Under the pieces are notes generated by a model. It was not told where the DNA came from. It did not search any database and worked only from the letters and a program-made list of their open reading frames with translations. Below are positions 33,034-45,232 of a stretch of 64,000 nt of DNA, one piece after another. Position 1 is the stretch's first letter. Every line of letters starts with the position of its first letter. The DNA is from Stenogyne calaminthoides. Taxonomy: Eukaryota; Streptophyta; Magnoliopsida; Lamiales; Lamiaceae. The stretch covers positions 16,211,758-16,275,757 of the forward strand of contig JBBCBC010000022.1 in the NCBI GenBank assembly GCA_037126765.1, in the 5' to 3' direction. A program made the position numbers and the translations under genes.

Positions 33034-34622
33034 TGTAGGTCCCTAATGGGTTTTAGTGAGGGTGGAAGTCTAGAGGGGAGGGGTGAATAGACTTCCAAAA
33101 CTTTTTCGTGGATCAGGTGTGTTAAGCAAGTAATCCCGGTCCGAGTGCGGTGTGATTCAGTTTGTACTGATATCCGACTTACTGATTTGTCAAGCAAATC
33201 AGTTCGGCGTCTATCAGTTTAACTGATGGTGCGGAAGATTAGTTAACTCGTGTGAAAACCAGTTTTATACAAATAAGGATTCTGACCAATCTAATTTAGA
33301 TTAGATGACAAAGGTGTCAAACTGATCAGATCAGTAGCTTGATGCTAATCTGATCGTGATGCAGAATATGCATGCAGATAACAAGAGTAGTGTGCAAATG
33401 AGTGTAAAGCAAGATAAAGGCACAAAGATTTATAGTGGTTCGGACAACTTGTCCTACGTCCACTCTTCCCTATCAGCAGGGGCACCAACTTAATAACTGG
33501 ACTTAGATTATTGTGTTAGTCCAACACAGTACAACCAACAGATGTTTCACGAGTTCTCACTCAACCAATTCCAGAAATCTGATCTAGAAACCCTAGACAG
33601 AAATCTTACTATTACAAACTTAACCTAACTTTTGTTCAGGTATAAGATTTGTGTTGTTCCAACTGGAATACTATCCTATCTTTTAAATAGCCTAAAGCTA
33701 GAGGATAAGTATTCTATGCTAAGAACAATGGGATGAACACTTATGAATAAATCTTGAATTTGTGTTCTTTGTGCGGAAATCTTGAGAGCTTGAGCTTGTG
33801 TATTATTTCTGTAACCTTACTATGAAGGTTTGATCCCATATACATAGGCACGAAATCAAACTAGCCGTTGGAGAGTAATTCGAATTTTGGTCTATTTTAG
33901 GTAGGTCTACAGGTAGATTTGATGTGCTTCAGGGGCGGCATGGCCGAAAGCATGCAAATTTGTCCTTTTTAGCCGTTTGACACTGAACCACTTTTCTGCA
34001 GATTGTCAGTACTCCATACGTGTGTTGTCGACTCCTCATTGGCTATCAAGTACGATTCACGGCACTTGAATAAGCAACAAGGTTGACATTCTTCTTGTCT
34101 GAAAACATTCCTCGTACTAGATAACATGGAAGTAGTTATCTGATGGAGCTGACACAGATCCGTTGACCACTGATCTGTCTACCTGATTTAGGTCGTCTGC
34201 TCGTAAGTTATCTTAGCACAACTTACTGACCTTTCCTTGTAGTCATCTGATGTAGGTCTCTTGGATGGTCTTCTGTCTTGAACTCTTCTTCTTATCTGCT
34301 TGTAGTCATCTGATGTAGGTCTCTTGGATGGTCTTCTGTCTTGAACTCTTCTGCTTATCTGCTTCTCGGCTTATCTGCTTCAATCACCAGATCTTCAGCA
34401 TATCTATTCTTCAAGTAAGCTGATCTTCTGATCTTCAAGACTTAACTTATATATATTGAGTTCCCCCTCAATATGTGACCTATCTGTTACTTCAGTTGTT
34501 TATATACACTTCAGCTGGTCATCTTATCTGCTATTCTATATAATCAGTCAGCTAACATGTCTGACTGGTCCTTTTACAATATCTGTTTTGGAACTTCCAT
34601 CGAAACTACAAAATTTCCAACA
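33034..34622 (-). repeat. Element B 3' LTR
   Basis: Plus strand TGTAGGTCCCTAATGGG to TTTCCAACA. It matches 45233-46750 except for a 63-bp tandem duplication (34236-34361) present only here. Near its U3 end an inverted repeat (TATATTGAG/CTCAATATG arms around TTCCCC, 34451-34476) can form a hairpin. Confidence 0.92.
34236..34361. repeat. 63-bp tandem duplication in one LTR of B
   Basis: Two copies, 34236-34298 and 34299-34361, starting CTTGTAGTCATCTGATG. The other LTR of B (around 46438-46500) has one copy, so the duplication arose after insertion or is a local assembly error. It explains most of the length difference between the LTRs. Confidence 0.85.
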
Positions 34623-34637
34623 ATTTTCCCCTTTTTG
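34623..34637 (-). other. Polypurine tract of element B
   Basis: Minus strand CAAAAAGGGGAAAAT directly upstream of the TGTTGGAAAT start of the 3' LTR. Confidence 0.85.
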
Positions 34638-34733
34638 ATGGAACCAAAACTGTTAATCAGAAAAACAGATAACTAAAAGTAAACAACAAATAACAACATA
34701 TAGTTCAGAAGACAATGAGAGGTTGTCTTAGAA

Positions 34734-37700
34734 TCAAGTCTGATATTGACACTTCTGAAGTTCTGGAGGAATGTTGAATACCCTGTACATTCTGTCTATC
34801 AAGGCAGCTAGCCTGTCCTTCTCGATGGTCCCACCCATCTTGGAAAATTCATAGTACATCTGTTTGAAGCACACTGGATCAAGAGACTTGTCTGATCGAA
34901 GTGGTGGAAGGATGGTCTCAAAAGAAGGTGCTTCTAGAATCAGACCAATCTCTTCACCTTCAGACATCACCAAATCGTAGAAATGAGGGTGCTTTGTCTC
35001 GAGCCAGCTTCTGAATTCTTCATTGAATTAGCCCTAATCATCTGTTGTCGGGATCTTCTCCAGAACGTACACGTCAATCAGCCATTCACCTCTTATCTTG
35101 TCCCATTCTGGCAGTCATTTCTTCTTAGAGACTAGAATGTCCTTTACGGGAGCAGGTAAGGCTTTCTCTTCCCATGACACATCCTTTGCTGAGGCGGCTT
35201 TCTTTCTCTTCCTTCTTACGTACCTGGTCGCCAGCCCTTTACTATTAGCAAGTTTCTTCTTCCTTTCTGCAGCCTCAATCACTGCCCTTCTGGCTTTCTG
35301 CTCCTCTTCCTGTGCGGCAGTCAATTGCACCCTTACTCTAACATGCTTTGGAGGTTGGATAGATTCCACAACTTGCTTTCCTCTCTTCCTAGCTCTCAGC
35401 TTCATTTCCTCATCTTCTGCTTTCTCTTCTTCAGATAACTTTTGGATCAGTTAAAGGCTTTTAGCCTGATCTTCTACTTCTTGTCTTTTCTGAACAGAAG
35501 AAGAGAAATCTTCAATCTTATCCCTGAGCTGCTATGGCTTCCCCATGCTGTTCCCTGAGCTCTTTTCAGACTTCTGTTCAGAGAGCTCTTTTCCCTGAGC
35601 TGCTATGGCTTCTCCATGCTGTTCAACTATTTGAAATAATTCCATCAGTTCGGTGTCCGGAATGTTCACAGTTGGTATAGACAGTTCTGGCATGGCAGAT
35701 GGTTCAGCAAATGGTTCAGGTTGAGCAGATGAGGTTTCAGCAATTATCAACTGCATCTGTTTTTCTGGCTCTTGTCCTTCCCCCTTTTTGGTTTCATCAA
35801 GGTGACAGCTTATTCGTCATATTAACCAGTTGAACTGAAATATCCTCCTTGAGATTAGCTATATCCTTAGGCGTGGCAAACGAAGGTTCAAGGCTCAGAA
35901 GCCTCTTCAGACCAGATTCAATGGCCTTCTTCGATCGATTAATTGAACCTTCAAAGCGTTTCCACCCTAGATCTATGCAGGTTTCTGTATGCTCCAAAGA
36001 CCCCCAGACACTATCCAGCAAAACTTGAGTGTCGGCCAACATGTAGGTCTGGAGACTTAGCGTCTCCAACACTGGATCAACCTTCTTCATCACGGATTCA
36101 AGGATCTGATCGTGCATGAGTGTGATCTTGTCCACGGTTAGCTTCCTCTCTTTCTCTATCAATCCGCTCTGTTCCTCCTTAAACCGTTTCATTAGAGCTG
36201 CCGTAAGTGTTGTGAATTGAGCGTCAATGGAAGCCTTTACCCCATCCTGAATCTTCGAAGAGATGTGATCTAGGGTATCGTCACAAACCGTAGCAGTCTT
36301 ACCAGATGTTGATGCCTCGCCAAGTTGGGTCTCATCTGCATCACCCACTCTTGGTTCTTCGGCAGCTTGCTCAACGTACTGGTATTCTTAGTCCACCCAC
36401 TCTTCCATCCGTGGGATTTTGAACCTATCATGAATCAACCATCTGATATCGTCATCAGAGGTCAATTCGACCACACTTTTAATACCAGCACTTGCCAAGC
36501 ACTTCGCCTCCAGATCAACGAAATAGTCCTCTGGAAGAGACTTCATCAGAATTAGAAACTCCTCCATCATCTTCAGCCGAATATCCCGCCAGAACACAAT
36601 CTCCTCAATCTTTTCCTGAGGGCCCGGGTGGTTGATGAGATCTGGACAGATTTCAAGCAGATAAGCTTTTATCTGCTACTTCAAAATGTAAACCACGGGA
36701 TCTTCCTCCTCAGGTGTTCCCAGCCGAATCCTTGTATTGAATGGATTGTGAGATACAGAGACGTATCTGTCATCTGTGGGCTCAGACTCCACAATCGGAT
36801 GTTCCTCCTCCATTTCTTCTTCTGGTTCTATCGGCTTCTTCTGAACTGGAACATCTGGTCCTGGTGTAGATATTGGTTCAGGGGCAAGAACCTGTTCCAG
36901 CTGTGGAGTCTCTCTTTCCGGAATACAGAGCTATGAGGCACGAAATCAGAAGGTGATTCCTCTCCAGATGGTGCAACCTCTGCTTCCTTCTCAGCAAGAC
37001 TCCCACCAGTAGTTTCTTCCAGCATTTGTTCCTCTTGAACAACTTCCCTTTCTACGCTGATAGTTCGTTCTGGACTTTCAGCAGCCTCCACATCTGGTTC
37101 CAGATGAATCACCTCAGTCTCTCTCATCTGTTCAAGCTCGCCTGTCTCCGGTATAGGCTCAGATGGGTCCGCAACTGCCTTCTTTAGGATCGAAGTGATC
37201 TTCTTTTGCTTCTTCTCTGCCCCCTCTGGCTTCTTGGCCAGAGTTTTTCTCTTCATCCTCTTGGGAGTCGTCTGCATCTAAGACGGCTCGGCAGCTTTGG
37301 AGCTCCTGCCCTCTCCTCTTGTTCTGGGCACATACGGTGTAGGATCATCATCTGATTGCCCAGAAATCGGTTCATCCTTCCCCAAGATGGCCTTAAACTT
37401 CGCCAAATATATTCTCTTCCCTTCCTCATTCCACCGAAAACTATCTGGCAGTTTGTCAGATAATAGAATGGACACCTTATGGATATGCGAGCATTTCAAG
37501 GTCAGGTAGACGTCGTTCCTTTAATTCAGCTTGAACTTTGCAGTCTCTTTTAGCAACCTTGACTTGAATAGTCCAGCCCAGTTAAGATTTTCGGCCTTGC
37601 AGATAATTGCTGTCATCACATTTTGCTTCACAGCAGTAAGAGCATCTAAACTGTGTGTGATACACAGAATCACCTTGGACACTATCTCAAACAGAAGATG

Positions 37701-38150
37701 ATATTTCCGTCTGAGATACATTACCTTGACATTAAATACTTGCTCGCTATTGGCTGGTCTTAATAAGACATCCTTCAGATATGTTTTATCGTTAACGCCT
37801 GTAGTGTAGGTGGTTGGATCAACTGTTCCTGTTTGAAGTCCAAAGATTCAGAATAGATCTTCATCGGTTACGAGAATATCAAAACCACCCACGGATGACT
37901 TCATCCTGCCTTCATCATCCATCTGAAGATTGTATAAGAATTCAAGGGCTTCATAAGTGTGGACTACATCTTGATGAATATAACAATATTGCTCCAGTCC
38001 AACAGCCTTTAGGCATTCCAAGATTTCCTTCGATTCTTCATCATTCATCGTATTGAATATGACGTATTTCTCATCGAAGATATCCTTCTTCATTGACTAG
38101 AAATTACACATCTTTTTGCCTTGGCCAGGAATTGCCGATAATTACGCCAT
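34734..38150 (-). pseudogene. Element B additional ORF (unknown function)
   Basis: Homolog of the aORF in C and A, in many open pieces. The ancestral start, by alignment to C, is the ATG at 38148-38150, but its third codon is now TAA. Pieces: 37848-38093 (KYVIFNTMNDEES, GLEQYCYIHQD), 37521-37721 (KYHLLFEIVSKVIL, LNWAGLFKSRL), 37278-37499 (SHIHKVSILLSDKLPD and DDDPTPYVPRT, both shared with C), 36828-37277 (basic then acidic), 36388-36597 (MFWRDIRLKMMEEFL), and 35797-36348, which looks like a long alpha-helical coiled coil. Basic pieces at 35115-35405 and 34734-34973 (KCQYQT at the C-terminus) close it. No signal peptide or transmembrane span was recognised. Conservation across three elements argues that the protein once served the element. 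Confidence 0.7.
35775..35792 (-). other. Internal polypurine-like tract within B's aORF region
   Basis: Minus strand AAAAAGGGGGAAGGAC sits about 1.1 kb inside the element, away from the LTR. C has an equivalent at 30584-30602. Sireviruses are known for repeated polypurine tracts, so this may be such an extra tract, though here it overlaps coding sequence. Confidence 0.45.
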
Positions 38151-39105
38151 TTCTACTTCAAAATGCTAATTTTAGTGACGATTCTGAGTAATTTATATAC
38201 CAATACCAGCAATAAAACAACCCAAACCATCAATTAAAAAACAATTTTACATATGAATCTTATAATAGGCATATACGCATATTTCGCAAATGTGTAATAA
38301 ACATTATCTTAGATAAAGCTTTAAACCCAGAGAAATATATCAGTGAAAAATCACACTTTGTGCATAATACATCATAAGTAGTGTATAACAGTGAAATTCA
38401 CACAATATCACATAATAAACACTTAGAAATTACCAAAAATTGATTCGTAAGATGAATTGCTTTGAAATAATCGATTTATGTTTTCTCAAAACAATTGAGT
38501 TTTGCACCGAGAAGTTATGGAGAATTTTGGTAATGAAAGTGTGAAGTTGAAAAGCTTTAGGGTTTAAATGGTGCGAGGGAAAACATTTTACACAGTTTCC
38601 CACAAATACTCTAGTATTCGTGTTTTGAAATGGACGGCTTAGATTAAGAAGTCGTAAAGTAAAATAATCGTGTGGTCAAGAAAATTTACTGAAAGTATTT
38701 TGGACGCGAAAATACACATTAAAGGCTAATAAATACAAAAACCCCACGTCCGCATTTAATGCTTGCAGGGCTTGCGTCATAAAGTAAGGTAAACAGTAAT
38801 CATTACAGAAGAGTAGATAAACTGAGATAATATAAACAGAGAATGTATCTGTCTGGTTGATGTTGTAATCAACCAGTTACCACTCGTATCTGATTCAACT
38901 CTTCTGATTTGTTGAACTTACTGTGTAGCCATACCTTAGCAAATTTTCCCAACAATGTTTTTATCCCTCAGATAAGATTTCTTCTGACCCAAAAACCCTT
39001 AGTCAGTTGAAGTTCCCCCTTCACCTGACATTCCTTTCTGATCAGTTCCCAACTGATCTCTTCTGATCAAATGAAGTTCTCTTGTCATCTGATCATTTTA
39101 CCTGT
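38151..39105 (-). other. Pol-aORF spacer of element B
   Basis: About 950 bp without coding sequence. On the minus strand a telo-box (TAAACCCTAAA, 38556-38566) and a TATA-like GTATATAAAT (38191-38200, about 40 bp before the ancestral aORF ATG) are visible. C has the telo-box in the matching place (46993-47003). The section next to pol (38930-39100) is rich in CTGAT-type motifs like the LTR. Confidence 0.5.
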
Positions 39106-41135
39106 TTAGTCTCTTAACCAATTGGTGTTTGAGATTAATCCACCAATGTAATCTGGTGCATCTTCTCCTAAGTCCAATAAGCCTAGCTCATTGCATAATT
39201 CTCTGAATTTAACTCAGCCAGAGTTTTGGTTAAGATATCAGCTCTTTGCTTATTAGTATGGATCTTTTCCATTCTGATGTTCTTCTTTTCTGCATGGTCT
39301 CGGATAAAGTGGTGTCTGATGTCCACATGCTTGCATCTTGTGTGTAGAACTGGGTTCTAAGTGATAGAAATTGCACTATTACTGTCACAGAAAATAGGCA
39401 CATTCGTAGCTACAATGTTATAATCCCCTCAGCTGCTGCCATGGCCAGAGCAGTTGGGAGCAAGAACTTTCTGCAGCCACATATTCTGCTTCAGTAGTAG
39501 ATGTGGCAACAAATGTCTGCTTCTTAGAGAACCAAGAGACCAGCTTACTTCCCAAAAACTGACAGGTACTTGAGGTTGATTTTCTGTCTATCCTACAACC
39601 TCCATAATCAGAATCATAGTATCCACTAAGCTTTAGATTATCATCTGCTGGATACCATAAACCGAGGTTTACAGTACCCTTCAGATACTTAAGAATCCGC
39701 TTAGATGCATCCAGGTGCTTTGTTTCGGATTTGCCTGAAATCTGGCACATACACCTACTGCGAAGGTTATGTCTGGTCTGTTGGCAGTCAGGTATAATAG
39801 AGATCCAATCTAAGCGCTATACTCTTTCTAATTAGTTTTCTTACCACCTTTATCTGGATCCATTTTGAAGGAAGTCATCATCGGAATTCTGGCTTCCTTG
39901 CAATTCTGAACTCCATACTTAGCCAACAAATTCCTTGTGTACTTTGCTTGGCAGATGAAGATTCCGGTATGAGCTTGCTTGACTTGAAGACCCAGAAAAT
40001 AGCTCATCTGACCCATCATGGACATCTCAAATTTCCCTTGCATCAGTTTACTGAATTTCTCGCATAGCTTCTGATTGGGAGAACCAAATATTATATCGTC
40101 CACGTAGATCTGAACCATCAGAATATCTTCTCCGTCTTCAATTCTAAACAATGTTCGACCAATCAAGCCCTTGGTAAAACCATTCTCTATCAAGAACTGG
40201 GATAGTGTATCATACCATGCTCTGGGAGCCTGTTTTAGTCCATAAAGAGCTTTTCTTAAACGGTACACTTGGTTGCTCATTTCAAGGCCAGGAGGTTGTT
40301 CAACATAAACTTCCTCAGCTAGTACCCATTTAAGAATGCACTCTTTACGTCCATCTGATACACAGTAAATCCCACATGAGCTACATAAGCCAGAAACAGC
40401 AGAATGGCTTCCAGGCGAGCGACTGGTGCAAATGTTTCATCATAATCAATCCCTTCTGATTGTGAATATCCCTTAACAACAAGTCTTGCCTTATTTCTGG
40501 TTATCACATTGTGCTCATCCTTCTTGTTCTTGAAGACCCACTTAGTACCAATCACATCTTATGAGTTGGTCTGTCTACAAGTTCCCAAACTTGATTTCTC
40601 TCAAACTGGTCTAGTTCTTCTTGCATAGCTAGAACCCAGCTCGCATCTTGTAGAGCTTTTTCAACTGTAAGTGGTTCCTTCAAAGACAAATAACAACAAT
40701 ACATTGCACTTTCACCAATATGATGTCTAGTTTTCACTCTATTAGATGGGTCTCCGATGATCAGGTCAGTTGGATGACTGGTTATCCAGGTCCTTCTTTC
40801 CTGATTATCATTTGTTTGGAGATCATCATCCTCTTCTGATAAAGATTCATCACTAGAGATTGGGAGAGGTACTTGAGTAGGGTCCACTTGGCATGGACAT
40901 ATCTCAGCTGATGTTGAACTCATCATGTGCTGAAGTCTATCCGCCGGAACTTCAGGTGTTCCCCCTGAACCAGATGGTTCAGTTATTACTGTCTCAGCTG
41001 TACCAGCTTCTTCATTGAAAGTTGTACATACCTTGGGGTCTGACTGACCTGGTGAATCGTCAAGGTCAAAGTTAGGATCATATATAGTGACGTATTTTGG
41101 ATCCTTTTCTTCGAGCCTCAACTGATCCATTTTTG
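39106..41135 (-). pseudogene. Element B pol: reverse transcriptase and RNase H
   Basis: From WVLAMQEEL and NQVWELVDRP (about 40580-40660) through TKWVFKNKKDE and MDVKSAFLNG (40319-40555), a one-base loss near 40318, then LYGLKQAPRAWYD and the intact active site IYVDD (39828-40280). Two stops near 39820-39830 precede GSLLYLTANRPDI. RNase H follows with DSDYGGC and STTEAEY (39418-39750). The C-terminal RADILTK and a tail ending SNTNWLRD lead to the stop at 39106-39108. All RT catalytic Asp residues are kept, so loss of function is due to frame breaks only. Confidence 0.87.
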
Positions 41136-42480
41136 TCAACTCTGGTCTGTCAGGTACATCTCGTCCTGCCACAGATTTCTCTTGATCAGTTGTTGACTCA
41201 CATGGGGTGTTTCTTCCACAACTAGGGTTCGTTTGTTGAAAACCCTAAATGCTTTGCTGGTTGAGGAATATCCTAAGAATATACCCTCATCTGACTTGGC
41301 ATCGAAGGTTCTCAACTGACTCTTCCCATTGTTGTGTATGAAAAACTTGCACCCGAACATATGAAAGTAAAAACTCGAGGTTTTCTTCCCTTCCACAGTT
41401 CATAAGGTGTTTTGAAGTGAATCTTAGTCAGAGAACATCTGCTCTGCATGTGACATGCAGTATTGATAGCTTCTGCCCAGAAATGGCTTTGTGTTGCATG
41501 TTCAGCTAACATAGTGTGTGCAGCTTCTTTAAGTGTTCTGTTCCTTCTTTCTGCTACGTCATTCTGTTGTGGTGTTCTGGCAGCTGACGTCTCATGCTGT
41601 ATACCAAACTCAGAGCAAAAATCAGATATAAACTGGTTCAAGAATTCTGTACCTTTATCTGATCTGATTTTCACTATGCTGAGACCCTTCTCATTCTGAA
41701 TCTTCTTTAGAAGTTCAGGTAACTTTGTCGTAGTTTCACTCTTCTTATATAAGAATACAACCCAGGTGAAATTGGAATAATCATCCACGACCACCAGAGT
41801 ATATTTGTGTCCACTAAAACTAAGAGGCGTAACTGGTCCAAATAGATCCATATGGAGCAGTTGTAGTACTCTGCTGGATGGAGGTGAAGGTATCCCTTTG
41901 AATGAAGATTTAACTTGTTTTCCCTTCTGACATGCGGCACATGTCTGATCCTTAGAGAATACTTCATTCGGGAGACCTTCAACCAAGGACATCCTTGCTA
42001 TCTTGTTAAGAGTTTTGAAGTTCATATGACTCATTCTCTTGTGCCAGGGCCAACTGGAGCTTTTTGAACTCTTAACAATCAAGCATGCATTTCTTGGACA
42101 ACTGTCCCAATCTGCTGTATAAATCGTTCCTTTTCTGGAGCCAGTTAGCAGAATTTGTTGAGTCTCTCAATTCCTGATTGTGCATTGATTTGATGAGAAC
42201 TCAACACTGAATCCATTGTCGCAGAACTGAGATACATATAACAGGTTGTTCTTTAATCCATCCACGTATGAAACCCCTGTAACCTATACATCATCGTTCA
42301 CTAAGGTTCCAACTCCTCTGGTAAAACCATAGTTGTCGTCCCCAAAGAGAACTCGTGGGCCTTGTTTTTCAATGTAGTTGCTGAGGAGGTGTTGGCTTCC
42401 AGTCATATGCCTTGAGCATCCGCTATCAATGTACCACATAGCTGCTTGTATACCTCCTTTATTGACCAGTCCCACTCGAG
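41136..42480 (-). pseudogene. Element B pol: protease and integrase
   Basis: WYIDSGCSRHMTG (about 42400-42440) is the aspartic-protease active site. After two stops (about 42283 and 42170) comes the best-preserved stretch (41312-42082). It holds the zinc-binding region (WHKRMSHMN ... CAACQKGKQ) and a complete D, D, E integrase core: HMDLFGPV, KIRSDKGTEF and VAERRNRTLKEAA. A shift near 41320-41390 moves to the piece with FGCKFFIHN and EGIFLGYS (41136-41396). It is the only copy in the window with an uninterrupted integrase core. Confidence 0.87.
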
Positions 42481-43037
42481 CCTGCGAGCAGATCAGATTT
42501 TAGGTACCCTAGTAGAATCAGGTCCTGGGGGATTAGCAGTACCTTTCGGGATCCAAACAAATCTGGCACCTTTGTTAAAAACAAAAGGCTTGGTTTGTCT
42601 CCCATAAACATCTACATACTCATACGTCTCTTCATATGCAATCTGGTTAGTATGAGTATTAGTGTGAGCCTTGGACAAATCAGAAGACTTGGGATTTCCA
42701 TTGAAACTTGTCTTCTTTTGATCCGGTGGGGCTCAGGTGCAGCAACCCTAGGTTTCTGATTGTAAGGGTAGGTACGACTGCTACCATTAAAATATTCATA
42801 TCTTTTCGGCATAGATGGTCTTAGAAGTTTACCCTTAGCTTGCTTGTTAGGCATCTTGAACTGAGTCGACTTCAGCTGGTATTGTCCCTTACGGGATGGT
42901 CCAGACTGAGGCCTACTCTGCTGATTTGGCTGAGGTCTCTTCAGAAGAACAAGATTCTTCTGTTGATTCCTCGAGTGATGTCTGATCAGTTGGGGTCATT
43001 TCTGTTCCCTTTCTGATCCGGCACTTACCTTGCCTGG
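42481..43037 (-). pseudogene. Element B gag-protease linker
   Basis: Basic, Gln/Pro/Lys-rich remnants in two overlapping frames (42493-42678 and 42612-42854), including the block YVDVYGRQ also seen as YVDVYGGQ in A. Stops and shifts are frequent. Confidence 0.6.
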
Positions 43038-45092
43038 TCAGCTGATTCCCTTATCTGATACAGATTTGGGTTTTCGTGTATCTTGATCGGAAACTCGTTT
43101 GATTATATTTTTCTGACGTGAACCAGATGGGGCTTTTGAGGATCCAGAAGGGTTCTCATACCCAATTCCCTTCTTATCAGTTGACGTACAAAAATAGTTG
43201 TTCAGATCTTGAACGGTCTTGGATGATTTTGTGAACACCTCTATTTTCTTACGTAAACTGTCCTCCGTGGTTTTCAGATTCTCATGAAGTCGGAAGAGTT
43301 CATCAAACTTAGCCTGAAGGACTTTGAGTTCCCCTGCTTGTTGTTGATTAAGAGCTGACTGTTCTTTAACCAACTTTCCTTGATCAGTAGTACTGACTTT
43401 TAGAAACACCAGTTCTGTAGTCATCTTCTGAACAGTGTCAGATGATTTTAGTTCAGCTGCTTTACTTGTCTCAATCTCCTTAACAAGCCGGGTGTTCTCA
43501 GCCCTTAGGTTATCGTTCTCAACTTCCACTCGTGTATAAGTATCTATTGCATTGGAGAGATCATCAAGCAATTCGTCATTGTAGATCTTTAGGTTAACCT
43601 CTCCAGCAGATGTGCTAAGCACAATAGGTGTAGAACAAGGAACCACAGAGAGTTTAGAGATTACCTCAGACTAGTCAGCTTCTCTGGCCATCAGGCAGAT
43701 GTCATCATCAGATGAGAAGTTCATATCGTCGACATCGTCAGTAGTGGTAATCAGATAGAAATCTTCAACAGATGAGTAGCCTGAGTCATCTGAAGGCAGA
43801 TATGAATCATCAATGCTAGATGTGTCGGCCACCATTGCTTTTCTGTCTCTAAACCTTTGTTCTCTTCTGTTTCGCTTTTCTTCTCTCTCTTTGGGAGTCA
43901 GGTCGGGGCATTCAACACTGTAGTGACCTGATTTCTGATAGTTGTACCAAACCCTTGAGTCTCCAGAATTTCCTCTGTTTGGTGAATCATTTCTTTGGTA
44001 TGATCTGTCAGGAGACTTTCCACTCTATCTGTAATCAGAACCTCTCTTATCTGATCTTTCATCTCGTCTGTTTTCTCTGCGATCCTCTCTCCGATCATCT
44101 TTCCTTTCATCTCTGTGATCATCTTTTCGGTCATCTCTTCTGTTGTCCCTATCATCTGAAGAACGATACCTTTCTTGTGATCTGTCAGAAGATCGTCGAT
44201 CTCTTCCTCTGTTTCGTCGATAGTCATCATAAAACTTTCGGTACTTACCCATCTGAACGTTTGTTCATTCAAGTTTTCTCGTTAGTAATGCAATCTGTTC
44301 AGCCTGGATTATGATGTTTCCAACTGGTTCAACAATTCGTGAACTGCTATAGGTTACCTGGATTGCAACCGATTTAGTTGAATTTGTAGCAGCTTCAGCA
44401 GGGACATCATCTGATCCTTGTCCTCTCTCAATCAGGTCGAACTCATGGGCTTTCAAACTGAAGATTAAGTCATTTGGCTTCATGGTAACAATATCTTGAC
44501 AATCCTAAATCACGGTCACCTTGGTATCCCATTTCTTAGTCACCGATCTAAGAATCTTGTAGTTGATATCCTTGTTTGACATTATACGTCCTAGATCACG
44601 CAGTCGGTTGACTCCTTGAGTGATCCTTCCATCAAATTGATCAACTGTTTCATTTGGTAGCATCTTGAGTTTCTCAAATATCACTAGCTCGGCTTGCAAT
44701 CTGCTATCCTTGATCTGTTCATTTCCTTTGCAGATTTCAACAAGTGTGTCCTATACCTCCTTAGCTGTCTTCAGATACTTCACTTTCTCTCGTGTAGTAG
44801 CGTCCATAGTTTTCATGATGAGATGTCTGGCAACAGTATCCAGATTGGAAAGCTTTCTCTCCTCTGCATCCATCAGAGACGGACTCTTTCTGACTCGTGC
44901 TCCAACTGGATGGTTTGGATCACCGCCTTCAGCTGGATTGTTGTGATAGATATAGATAGGTCCAATCTCCAGAATTTCAGTCATCCTGTTACTTATCACT
45001 CCCAGATGGTCTCTCATGTCGATGGACCAATCTGCATACTCATCAACTGAAAACATGGGTAAGTTATGATTCATTCCTGAAGTGTTATCCAT
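43038..45092 (-). pseudogene. Element B gag
   Basis: Start ATG 45092 (MDNTSGMNHNLPMFSV), about 125 bp past the PBS. N-terminal pattern with DEYADWSIDMRDHL and FDGRITQGVNRLRDLG. In-frame TAG codons replace Trp before DTL (about 44753) and near 44504. A striking Arg/Asp-rich segment (44025-44252) follows, then a zinc knuckle in which both first Cys are lost (WYNYQKSGHYSVEC, near 43905-43955). An acidic tail and a coiled-coil region (43038-43646) end it. Capsid/nucleocapsid role by family. Confidence 0.85.
44025..44252 (-). other. Arg/Asp-rich segment of B gag
   Basis: About 50 residues made of alternating RD, RRD, RKDD and RRE units. C has the same type of segment at 50007-50264, while A has a Lys/Ser-rich segment instead. 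Mixed-charge RD tracts occur in RNA-binding proteins, so an RNA or packaging role is a guess. Confidence 0.7.
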
Positions 45093-45218
45093 GCTTGTGA
45101 GGTTTTCAAAAATAATGAATTTTCAGAGAAAATAGTTTTCAAAGATCAGTTCAAGTGACCACAAAGGTTCTTCCTAAAGAACCAATGATATTGAAAGCCA
45201 GTGGTCGGAAGAACCACG

Positions 45219-45230
45219 GCTCTGATACCA
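45219..45230 (-). other. Primer-binding site of element B (initiator Met tRNA)
   Basis: TGGTATCAGAGC on the minus strand, two bases past the LTR end. Confidence 0.93.
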
Positions 45231-45232
45231 CT

